Below are positions 30,147-37,018 of a stretch of 37,018 nucleotides of DNA, in pieces (positions within the stretch are counted from its first letter, which is position 1; each line of letters starts with the position of its first letter). Below the pieces are notes generated by a model. That model did not search any database, was not told the origin of the DNA, and saw only the letters and a list, made by a program, of their open reading frames with translations. The DNA is from Intrasporangiaceae bacterium (GTDB lineage Bacteria; Actinomycetota; Actinomycetes; Actinomycetales; Dermatophilaceae): the NCBI GenBank assembly GCA_012518475.1, contig JAAYSB010000215.1:1-37018 (forward strand). Reading direction: 5' to 3'. A program made the position numbers and the translations under genes.

Positions 30147-31205
30147 ATGGCGCAACGCAGTGCCCCGAGCACCATCGTCGACGTGGCCAAGGCTGCAGGT
30201 GTCTCGGTCGCCACCGTCTCGCGCGCGCTGCGCGGTATGGACCGGGTGAGCCCGTCGACCCGTGAACGGGTCCGCCGGGTGGCTGACGAGCTCAGCTACC
30301 TCGCCTCTCCCACCGCGACCTCGCTGGCGTCGGGTCAGACCCGAATCATCGGCGTCGTCGTGCCGTTCGCCAGCCGCTGGTACTTCGCATCGATGATGAG
30401 TGCGATCGCCAAGGCCATGCGGGACCGCGGCTATCAGGTGCTCCTCTTCGACGTCGAGCCGGAGCCCTGCGGCGGCCGCCTGGAGCTGACCCGGAGCATG
30501 CTGTGGAAGCGGGTCGACGGAGTCATCTCGATCAATGTCGCCATGACCGAGGGCGAGCTCGAGCTGCTCCGCGGGGTCCATGTGCCCGTCGTCTCGATCG
30601 GCTATGACCTGCCGGACCGGTCCTCGGTCGGGATCGACGACTATGCAGCCGCGCGGACCGCCACCGATCACGTCCTCGACCTCGGCCACCGTGAGGTCGC
30701 CTATATCGGCGCAGCCCTCGAGCCCAACGAGCTGGTCGAGACACCACGCGAGCGTCGACGCGCCTTCACCGAAGCGATCGAGAAGCGCGGGCTGCCGCTG
30801 CGCGACGAGTGGATCCTTGCCACCGACTGGACGCCCCAGCACGCCCACGACCTCACAGTGGATCTCATGCGGTCAGCCAGCCCGCGCCCGACGGCCATCG
30901 TCTGCGCCTCGGACGAGATTGCGATGGGGACCTGCCTCGCACTCACCGAGCTGGGGCTGGGCGTGCCCGAGGACGTCTCTGTCGTCGGGATCGACGACCA
31001 CACCATGGCCGGACTGTTCTCGCTCACCACCGTGCGACAGGACTTCGTCGCCCAGGGCGAGCAGGCTGCCGCCCTGCTGCTGGAGTCCATTGCGGCCCAG
31101 GAGAGGTCGGCGTTTCAGCCCCAGCGGGTCGTCATCGACACCGAGCTCATCGTCCGGGGGAGCACCGCGCCGCCTCGGCGTCAGGACTCGGACGGCTCCG
31201 GCTGA
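30147..31205 (+). CDS. LacI-family transcriptional regulator
   Basis: A 352-residue regulator. The N-terminal helix-turn-helix and hinge are [20 protein letters not shown] followed by [18 protein letters not shown]. The periplasmic-binding-like effector domain begins at [16 protein letters not shown] and ends in [26 protein letters not shown] 30147 has GGAGG 6 bases upstream. It is a probable sugar- or metabolite-responsive repressor with an operator in its own leader. No sugar transporter or hydrolase gene is next to it. Its last 25 bases overlap the 3' end of parC on the opposite strand. It therefore splits parE from parC. Confidence 0.9.
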   Translation: MAQRSAPSTIVDVAKAAGVSVATVSRALRGMDRVSPSTRERVRRVADELSYLASPTATSLASGQTRIIGVVVPFASRWYFASMMSAIAKAMRDRGYQVLLFDVEPEPCGGRLELTRSMLWKRVDGVISINVAMTEGELELLRGVHVPVVSIGYDLPDRSSVGIDDYAAARTATDHVLDLGHREVAYIGAALEPNELVETPRERRRAFTEAIEKRGLPLRDEWILATDWTPQHAHDLTVDLMRSASPRPTAIVCASDEIAMGTCLALTELGLGVPEDVSVVGIDDHTMAGLFSLTTVRQDFVAQGEQAAALLLESIAAQERSAFQPQRVVIDTELIVRGSTAPPRRQDSDGSG

Positions 31206-33646
31206 GCTGCACCGATCCCGGCGATGACGTTGGCCGCGGGGACACCCGACCCGTCCCGCTTCCCGGTCGCCTCGGGCAGCTCGATCGCGACACCGCCGGC
31301 GCCGCCGGCGCGGGCGGGAACCGCGCCGACCCAGGCCAGGACCAACGTGTCCTCACCCTTGAGGAACCGGTGTGCCCGGACGCCACCGGTGGCACGGCCC
31401 TTGGCGGGGTACTCGCTGTACGGCGTCACCTTGAGCGCCCCGGGCTCGGTCCCCGGCAGGGCTGAGCTCGATCCGCTCGCCGTGACGACGATGGCATCCA
31501 TCCTGGGGTCCACTGCGCCGAAGAACACGACTGACTGGCCTGCTCCGACCTTGATGCCCGCCATGCCGCCGGCTCCACGGCCCTGCGGCCGCACCGTGCT
31601 CGCCGAGAAGCGGAGCAGCTGGGCGTCGCTCGTGATGAAGACCAGGTCCTCGGACCCGGTGCGCAGCTCGGCCGCGCCGACGACGCGGTCGCCGTCCTTG
31701 AGGCCGATGACCTCCCAGTCGCCCTTGCCCGGATAGTCGGTCGTGACCCGCTTGACGACGCCCTGGGCGGTCCCGACGGCGATGCCGGGACCGTCGGCGG
31801 CGAGCGAGACGATCGTCAGCGGCTCCTCGCCGCGCGGCAGGTCGACATAGGCGGCCAGCGGAGCGCCACCGGCGAGGGAGGGGGCCGAGCTCGTCGGCGG
31901 CAAGGTCGGCAGGTCGATGGCCGAGAGCCGGATCATCCGCCCCGCCGAGGTGAGGAGGGCATACTCGCCGCGGGCGGTCGTGCGGACCGCGCCGATGATC
32001 GCGTCGTGCTTGGCACGGCCACCCTCGCGGGGCAGCGGGTCGTCGGTGGTCGTCCTCGCAAGCAGACCGGAGGAGGAGAGCAGCACCCAGCACGGGTCGT
32101 CGGCGATCTCGAGCGGGGTGGCGCTGGTCGCGGTCACGGGGACGGCCGCGGACTCGAGGAGGACGGTGCGCCGTGGGGTGCCGTGCTTCTTGGCGACCTC
32201 GGCGAGCTCGGTGCTGACGGCCTTCTTCAGGAGGGCGGGATCCTCGAGGATGGCGCGCAGTGCCTCGATCTCGCGCTCGAGCTCGCTCTTCTCGGTCTCG
32301 AGCTCGATGCGGGAGAACTTCGTCAGTCGGCGCAGCTGGAGGTCGAGGATGTAGGACGCCTGGGCCTCGGTGAGGTCGAAGACGTCGATGAGCCGCTGTC
32401 GGGCGATGGCGGCGTCGTCGGAGGAGCGGATGAGCTGGATGACCTCGTCGATGTCGAGAATGGCGACGAGGAGTCCCTCGACGAGGTGAAGGCGGGCTTC
32501 CTTCTTCGCCAGTCGGAACGCGGTGCGGCGGCGGATGACCTCGGTGCGGAAGTCGAGGAAGACCTGGAGCAGCTCCTTCAGGCCCATCGTGCGGGGCTCG
32601 CCGTCGACGAGGGCGACGGCGTTGATGCCGAAGTTCTCCTCCATCGGGGTCAGCCGGTACAGCTCCTCGAGGACGGCGTCGGGGTTGAAGCCGTTCTTGA
32701 CCTCGAAGACCAGCCGCAGGCCGTTCTTGCGGTCGGTGAGGTCCTTGACGTCGGAGATGCCCTGAAGCCTCTTGGACTGCACGGCGGTGCGGGCCCGGTC
32801 GATGACCTTCTCCGGGCCGACGAGATACGGCAGCTCGGTGACGACGATGCCCATCTTGCGGGGGGTGATCTTCTCGATCCGGGCCGTTGCCCGGGTCCGG
32901 AACGAGCCACGGCCGGTGAGGTAGGCGTCCCGGATGCCGTCCAGGCCGATGATCTTGCCCCCGGCGGGCAGGTCCGGCCCGGGGACGTGCTTCATCAGGT
33001 CGTCGAGGGAGCAGGAGGGGTGGTCGAGCAGGTAGCGGGCGGCGCTGATGACCTCGACGAGGTTGTGCGGGGCCATGTTCGTCGCCATCCCGACCGCGAT
33101 GCCGGTGACGCCGTTGACGAGCAGGTTGGGGTATGCGGTGGGCAGCACCTCCGGCTGGAGCAGCTGGTCGTCGTAGTTCGGGACGAAGTCGACGGTGTCC
33201 TCGTCCAGTCCGCCGACCATGAGCAGCGCGGCCGGGGCCATCCGTGCCTCGGTGTAGCGGGACGCGGCCGGGCCGTCGTCGAGGGAGCCGAAGTTGCCGT
33301 GACCGTCCACCAGCGGCAGACGCATCGTGAAGTCCTGTGCCATCCGCACGAGGGCCTCGTAGATGGCCGAGTCGCCGTGCGGGTGGTACTTGCCCATGAC
33401 ATCACCGACGATGCGGCTGGACTTCACGTGTCCCCGGTCCGGTCGAAGGCCCATCTCCGACATCGAGAACAGGATCCGGCGCTGCACCGGCTTGAGCCCG
33501 TCCCGGGCATCCGGCAGAGCCCGGGAGTGGATCACCGAGAGGGAGTACTCGAGGAAGGCGTTGCTCATCTCCTCGGTGACGTCGATATCGACGATCTTCT
33601 CGGTGAAGTCGGGGTCAGCTGGGGGAGCAGTCTTGCGGCGAGCCAT
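31181..33646 (-). CDS. parC: DNA topoisomerase IV subunit A
   Basis: An 821-residue type IIA topoisomerase DNA-cleavage subunit. The catalytic tyrosine is Tyr131 in [10 protein letters not shown]. The quinolone region [18 protein letters not shown] has Ser93 and Glu97, the wild-type pair at the ParC Ser80/Glu84 positions. The tower and coiled coil region is followed by a C-terminal beta-pinwheel with GxxGxxG-like repeats. It pairs with parE, although the genes converge and are separated by the LacI gene. ATG 33646 fits the family start ([16 protein letters not shown]). The nitroreductase gene ends 28 bases upstream of it on the same strand. Read-through into LacI antisense is possible. Confidence 0.92.
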   Translation of the reverse strand: MARRKTAPPADPDFTEKIVDIDVTEEMSNAFLEYSLSVIHSRALPDARDGLKPVQRRILFSMSEMGLRPDRGHVKSSRIVGDVMGKYHPHGDSAIYEALVRMAQDFTMRLPLVDGHGNFGSLDDGPAASRYTEARMAPAALLMVGGLDEDTVDFVPNYDDQLLQPEVLPTAYPNLLVNGVTGIAVGMATNMAPHNLVEVISAARYLLDHPSCSLDDLMKHVPGPDLPAGGKIIGLDGIRDAYLTGRGSFRTRATARIEKITPRKMGIVVTELPYLVGPEKVIDRARTAVQSKRLQGISDVKDLTDRKNGLRLVFEVKNGFNPDAVLEELYRLTPMEENFGINAVALVDGEPRTMGLKELLQVFLDFRTEVIRRRTAFRLAKKEARLHLVEGLLVAILDIDEVIQLIRSSDDAAIARQRLIDVFDLTEAQASYILDLQLRRLTKFSRIELETEKSELEREIEALRAILEDPALLKKAVSTELAEVAKKHGTPRRTVLLESAAVPVTATSATPLEIADDPCWVLLSSSGLLARTTTDDPLPREGGRAKHDAIIGAVRTTARGEYALLTSAGRMIRLSAIDLPTLPPTSSAPSLAGGAPLAAYVDLPRGEEPLTIVSLAADGPGIAVGTAQGVVKRVTTDYPGKGDWEVIGLKDGDRVVGAAELRTGSEDLVFITSDAQLLRFSASTVRPQGRGAGGMAGIKVGAGQSVVFFGAVDPRMDAIVVTASGSSSALPGTEPGALKVTPYSEYPAKGRATGGVRAHRFLKGEDTLVLAWVGAVPARAGGAGGVAIELPEATGKRDGSGVPAANVIAGIGAAQPEPSES

Positions 33647-33674
33647 GATGGCTCACATCCTCACACAACGAGGC

Positions 33675-34289
33675 TCACGCGCCGTGGAACCCACCCCGGT
33701 GGAGGACGTCCGCGAGTCGTCGCCGACCACGTCGAAGGGAGGGGCTGCGGGGGTTGGCGGTCTTCGGGTCCGGATACCCCAGAGCGATGACCCCGACGAT
33801 GCGCAGCCGCTCTGGGATGCCGAAGGCTGCCCGGACCGGGCCGTGGGCGCCGGCCGGCACCCCGAAGAAGAGCTGCGAGACGCCGCGCTCCTGGGCAGCG
33901 AGCAGGAGGATCATCGACGCCATCGCGACGTCGGTGTCCCAGTAGGGGACCGGCCAGTCGTCCTCGGACCGGTCCGACCAGCCCTTGTCCGGCTCGGCAT
34001 AGCGGTCGAGGTAGGCGTCCTTGTCCGAGAGGGCCAGCACGAGAGCGGGCGCGGCCCGGACACCGCGCAACCAGCGGTCCGGCTCGCCACCGACGGTGGT
34101 CGCGCCCCAGAAACGGCCGCGATCCCGGGCGCCGGTGAGCAGGACCCACTCCCAGCCCTGGGTGTGTCCGGCACTCGGTGCCCGGACCGCGAGGTCGAGC
34201 ATCTCGGTGAGCAGCTCGTCCGGAACCGGGCGCTCCGGGTCGAACCGGCGACACATCCGGCGGGACCGTACTGCGGTCGTCACGTCCAT
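33675..34289 (-). CDS. Nitroreductase-family protein
   Basis: A 204-residue flavoenzyme of the nitroreductase fold. SRRMCRRFDPERPVP is the FMN-phosphate-binding opening; APSAGHTQGWEWVLLT and the C-terminal VIALGYPDPK follow. A middle segment rich in Asp and Tyr includes WPVPYWDTDVAMASMILLLA. Substrate is unknown; nitro compounds, quinones and F420-linked reactions occur in related families. ATG 34289 was chosen over longer in-frame starts because it fits the family length. It is divergent from the acyl-CoA synthetase-like gene with 46 bases between and precedes parC by 28 bases on the same strand. Confidence 0.82.
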   Translation of the reverse strand: MDVTTAVRSRRMCRRFDPERPVPDELLTEMLDLAVRAPSAGHTQGWEWVLLTGARDRGRFWGATTVGGEPDRWLRGVRAAPALVLALSDKDAYLDRYAEPDKGWSDRSEDDWPVPYWDTDVAMASMILLLAAQERGVSQLFFGVPAGAHGPVRAAFGIPERLRIVGVIALGYPDPKTANPRSPSLRRGRRRLADVLHRGGFHGA

Positions 34290-34323
34290 GCGCGCCAGCC
34301 TGCCAGGTGCCTCGATGCCGTGA

Positions 34324-34329
34324 CATTCT
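34324..34329 (+). promoter_or_regulatory. -10-like box CATTCT of the GNAT/acyl-CoA synthetase gene
   Basis: CATTCT lies 6 bases before the ATG at 34336, one base off the TAnnnT pattern in the leaderless arrangement. Confidence 0.35.
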
Positions 34330-34335
34330 GGTGTC

Positions 34336-37018
34336 ATGACGGACTCGGGAGAGATGACCTCGGGAGAGATGACCTCGGGAGCGACCGGACCGGCCGAGAC
34401 CGCCACCGAGGAGCTGCCCCCGGGCTACCCCACCGCGTGGGAGGCCGATGTCGTCCTGCGTGACGGCAGCGTCGCGCATGTCCGCCCGATCAAGCCCTCC
34501 GACATCCCGCTGCTCGAGGACTTCCACTCCAAGCAGTCGGCCGAGTCGATCTATCTCCGCTTCTTCGCCCCCCTGAAGCGGCTCTCCCCGAAGGACCTCC
34601 ACCGGTTCACGCACATCGACTACGTCGACCGGGTCGCCCTCGTCGCGACGGTGCGCGAGGAGATCGTCGGGATCGGCCGCTATGACCGGGTCAGTCCGAC
34701 CAGCGCCGAGGTGGCCTTCAACATCAGTGACCACTTCCAGGGCCGTGGGATCGGCTCGGTCATGCTCGAGCACCTCGCGGCGATCGCCCAGGAGGAGGGC
34801 GTCACCCGGTTCGTGGCCGAGGTCCTGCCGCAGAACCGCAAGATGCTCTCGGTCTTCAGCGAGGCCGGCTATGCCGTCAAGCGACGGTTCGAGGACGGGG
34901 TCGTCAGCGTCAGCTTCGACATCGCCGAGACCGAGCAGTCGCTCGCGGTGCGTACCGCCCGTGAGCACCGTGCCGAGGCCAAGAGCATGTCGAGCATCCT
35001 CGCGCCGGGCTCGATCGCCGTCATCGGTGCGAGCACCCGAGCCCAGTCCATCGGTCAGCTCGTCCTCAGCAACATCGTCGCGTCCGGCTATACCGGCGAG
35101 CTCGCGGCCGTCAACGCACGGGCCACCGAGATCCTCGGCGTGCCCAGCTATCCCCAGATCGGGGAGGTGCCCTTCGACGTCGACCTCGCCATCGTCGCGG
35201 TGCCCGCGAAGAACATGCGCTCGGTCGTCGACCAGTGCGCCGAGAAGGGCGTGCGCTCCCTCCTCATCGTCTCGAGCGGATTCGCCGAGGCAGGTCCCGA
35301 GGGTTCGGCGCACCAGGCCGAGATCGTCCGACTCGCGCACGGCAGCGGTATGCGTGTCCTCGGCCCGAACTCCTTCGGCGTCGTCAACCTCGACCCGGAG
35401 ATCCGGCTCAACGCCTCGATCGCCCCCCGCCTCCCGGACGTCGGCGGTCTCGGCCTGTTCGCCCAGAGCGGCGCCCTCGGCATCGCGATCCTCGACTCCG
35501 CCGCCCGCCGAGGGCTCGGCATCTCGGTGTTCGCCTCCGCCGGCAACCGCGCCGACGTCTCCGGCAACGACTTCATGCACTACTGGATCGACGACAAGAG
35601 CACCAAGGCGGTCGGTCTGTATCTCGAGTCGATGGGCAACCCGCGCAAGTTCTCCCGGATCGCCCGCCAGCTCGCCTCCGAGAAGCCCGTCATCGTCACG
35701 ACGAGTGGCTTCACCGCCCACGGCCTCCCACCGGGGCACCAGGTCCGCGAGTCCAGGGTCGGCCAGGGCGTACTGCGCTCGATGTTCCGTCAGGCCGGGG
35801 TCATCCGCACCGAGAACACCCACCAGCTGTTCGACATCGCCCAGCTCGTCTGCGGTCAGCCGCTGCCGAAGGGCGCGCGCATCGCCGTCGTCGCGAACTC
35901 CGACGCCCTCGCCTCGCTCACGGCGCAGGCCGCGCAGACCTGGAACCTCGCCATCACGCACGGTCCGGTCGCCCTGCGCTCCGAGGCGACGACCGACGAG
36001 TTCCGCGCCGCCCTCGCCGAGGCGGCAGCCGACCCCACGGTCGACTCGGTCATCGCCGTCTTCATCCCACCGCTGGTCACCCAGGACGAGGATGTCGCCG
36101 TCGCCCTCGTCAACACCGCACGTGAGTACGGCAAGCCGGTTCTCGGCTCACTCATGGGGATGCGTCGTGGAGCGGACGACCTGCGCTACACCGACGCCGA
36201 CGGCGAGGCGAGGACCATCCCCGTGTACTCCATGCCGGAGGACGCGGTCCGTGCGCTCGCGATGACGACGCGGTATGCGCGGTGGCGGGCGACCGACCGC
36301 GGCGAGCTCGTCGCCCCGATCGGGATCGCGAAGCGGACGGCCCAGGAGTTCATCGACGAGGTACTCACCACCTCACCGGAGGGACGGGCCCTCACCGACG
36401 CGGAGTCGGCCCGGCTGCTCGGCAGCTATGGCATCACGGTCTGGCCCACGCGGGCCGTCCATTCCGCGCAGGAGGCGGTCCGCACCGCCGAGGAGCTCGG
36501 CTTCCCGGTCGTCCTGAAGTCCACGGCCGAGCGGGTCCGCCACCAGCAGACGATCACGAGCATCCGGATCGACCTCGGGTCCGAGGCCGAGGTGCTCGCC
36601 GCGTACGAGTCGCTCGTCGAGCTGCTGCTGCCCAGCGAGCGGGACTCGGTCGTCGTCCAGCGCATGGCACCCTCTGGGGTCGCCTGTGTCGTCCGCAGCA
36701 CCGAGGACCCACTCTTCGGTCCGGTCGTGTCGTTCTCCATCGCCGGCCCGCCCACTGAGCTCCTCGACGACGTCGCGCATCGCATCCCTCCGCTCAGCGA
36801 CAAGGACGTCCGCGAGCTCATCGGCTCGGTCAAGGCAGCCCCGCTGCTGCACGGCCACCGCGGGGCGACCCCGATCAACAGCCCGGCCCTCGAGGACCTC
36901 ATCGCCCGCGTCTCCGTGATGGCCGAGGACCACCCCGAGATCGCGAACCTCGTCCTCAACCCGGTGCTCGCCCACCCCGAGGGTGCCGACGTGCTCGGTG
37001 CCGAGGTGCAGCTCGCGC
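34336..37018 (+). CDS. GNAT-fused ADP-forming acyl-CoA synthetase-like protein (3' cut by window)
   Basis: At least 894 residues; the frame is open to the right edge, and by family length only a few residues may be missing. An N-terminal GNAT domain (about 35-190, with acetyl-CoA loop Q135-GRGIG) is followed by a CoA-binding domain (about 212-310, SIAVIGAST), two succinyl-CoA-ligase-like domains (LFAQSGALGIAIL) and an ATP-grasp domain (about 690-890, GFPVVLKSTAE). This is the architecture of PatZ/Pka protein lysine acetyltransferases, but with the GNAT at the front. The phosphohistidine loop of true synthetases (SHTGAL) is replaced near residue 468 by HQVRES. The start ATG precedes a 15-bp tandem repeat. 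It probably acetylates proteins such as acetyl-CoA synthetase. Confidence 0.88.
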   Translation, partial: MTDSGEMTSGEMTSGATGPAETATEELPPGYPTAWEADVVLRDGSVAHVRPIKPSDIPLLEDFHSKQSAESIYLRFFAPLKRLSPKDLHRFTHIDYVDRVALVATVREEIVGIGRYDRVSPTSAEVAFNISDHFQGRGIGSVMLEHLAAIAQEEGVTRFVAEVLPQNRKMLSVFSEAGYAVKRRFEDGVVSVSFDIAETEQSLAVRTAREHRAEAKSMSSILAPGSIAVIGASTRAQSIGQLVLSNIVASGYTGELAAVNARATEILGVPSYPQIGEVPFDVDLAIVAVPAKNMRSVVDQCAEKGVRSLLIVSSGFAEAGPEGSAHQAEIVRLAHGSGMRVLGPNSFGVVNLDPEIRLNASIAPRLPDVGGLGLFAQSGALGIAILDSAARRGLGISVFASAGNRADVSGNDFMHYWIDDKSTKAVGLYLESMGNPRKFSRIARQLASEKPVIVTTSGFTAHGLPPGHQVRESRVGQGVLRSMFRQAGVIRTENTHQLFDIAQLVCGQPLPKGARIAVVANSDALASLTAQAAQTWNLAITHGPVALRSEATTDEFRAALAEAAADPTVDSVIAVFIPPLVTQDEDVAVALVNTAREYGKPVLGSLMGMRRGADDLRYTDADGEARTIPVYSMPEDAVRALAMTTRYARWRATDRGELVAPIGIAKRTAQEFIDEVLTTSPEGRALTDAESARLLGSYGITVWPTRAVHSAQEAVRTAEELGFPVVLKSTAERVRHQQTITSIRIDLGSEAEVLAAYESLVELLLPSERDSVVVQRMAPSGVACVVRSTEDPLFGPVVSFSIAGPPTELLDDVAHRIPPLSDKDVRELIGSVKAAPLLHGHRGATPINSPALEDLIARVSVMAEDHPEIANLVLNPVLAHPEGADVLGAEVQLA
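34345..34380 (+). repeat. 15-bp tandem repeat at the N-terminus of the GNAT gene
   Basis: TCGGGAGAGATGACC at 34345-34359 is repeated at 34360-34374 and begins a third time. It encodes SGEMT twice, and its ATGs at 34354 and 34369 are in-frame alternative starts. Confidence 0.95.

Overview
The window is high-GC DNA with dense, short-gapped genes, many GTG starts, and TAnnnT boxes placed 6-7 bases before start codons. Together with the gene families (Rv2175c-type DNA-binding protein, PASTA kinase, DUF3040, DUF7455, MacS-type kinase, class II DAHP synthase) this points to an actinobacterium. The gene content suggests Micrococcales, perhaps an Intrasporangiaceae relative such as Janibacter; this is inference from gene content and no rRNA is present. 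I see no tRNA, rRNA, insertion sequence, prophage or CRISPR array.

Layout. (1) 1-7.7 kb: the tail of an ArsA-type ATPase, a small CxxCPxC protein, a ROK glucokinase, an endonuclease/exonuclease/phosphatase-fold protein, a long AAK-GNAT ArgA, a two-gene minus-strand unit (alpha/beta hydrolase and a small membrane protein), a PlsC acyltransferase, and a MacS/MacR-like two-component pair. (2) 7.7-16.9 kb: class II DAHP synthase, threonine aldolase, EamA transporter, a PknL-like kinase with four PASTA repeats, a LysM transglycosylase-like protein, an Rv2175c-like protein, a polyprenyl synthase and MetF. The order ArsA-plsC-aroG-pknL-Rv2175c-idsA-metF, then DUF3040 further on, matches as I recall it the Rv2184c-Rv2169c block of Mycobacterium tuberculosis. 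(3) 16.9-26.2 kb: a segment between metF and DUF3040 centred on DNA-damage tolerance. It holds a tandem pterin-dehydratase-like/VOC protein, NUDIX and YbaK proteins, then a perfect SOS box followed by DUF6504, a HEPN protein, DnaE2, a methyltransferase and DinB (Pol IV). (4) 26.3-37.0 kb: DUF3040, DUF456, DUF7455, topoisomerase IV ParE and ParC facing each other around a LacI-family regulator, a nitroreductase, and a GNAT/acyl-CoA-synthetase-like protein cut by the window end.

How the parts may work together. The SOS box TCGAAC-N4-GTTCGA at 19467-19482 should place DUF6504, HEPN and the error-prone polymerase DnaE2 under LexA; it also abuts the promoter of the divergent YbaK-NUDIX pair. PknL and the Rv2175c-like protein are a known kinase-substrate pair in mycobacteria. 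At least ten genes have a -10-like box 6-7 bases before the start codon, so leaderless transcription is probably common here. The most novel-looking items are the SOS-controlled HEPN protein with an Rx4H motif, the duplicated PCD-VOC fusion, the gammaproteobacterial-type ArgA, and the 19-bp repeat arrays around a hairpin at 16890-17024.
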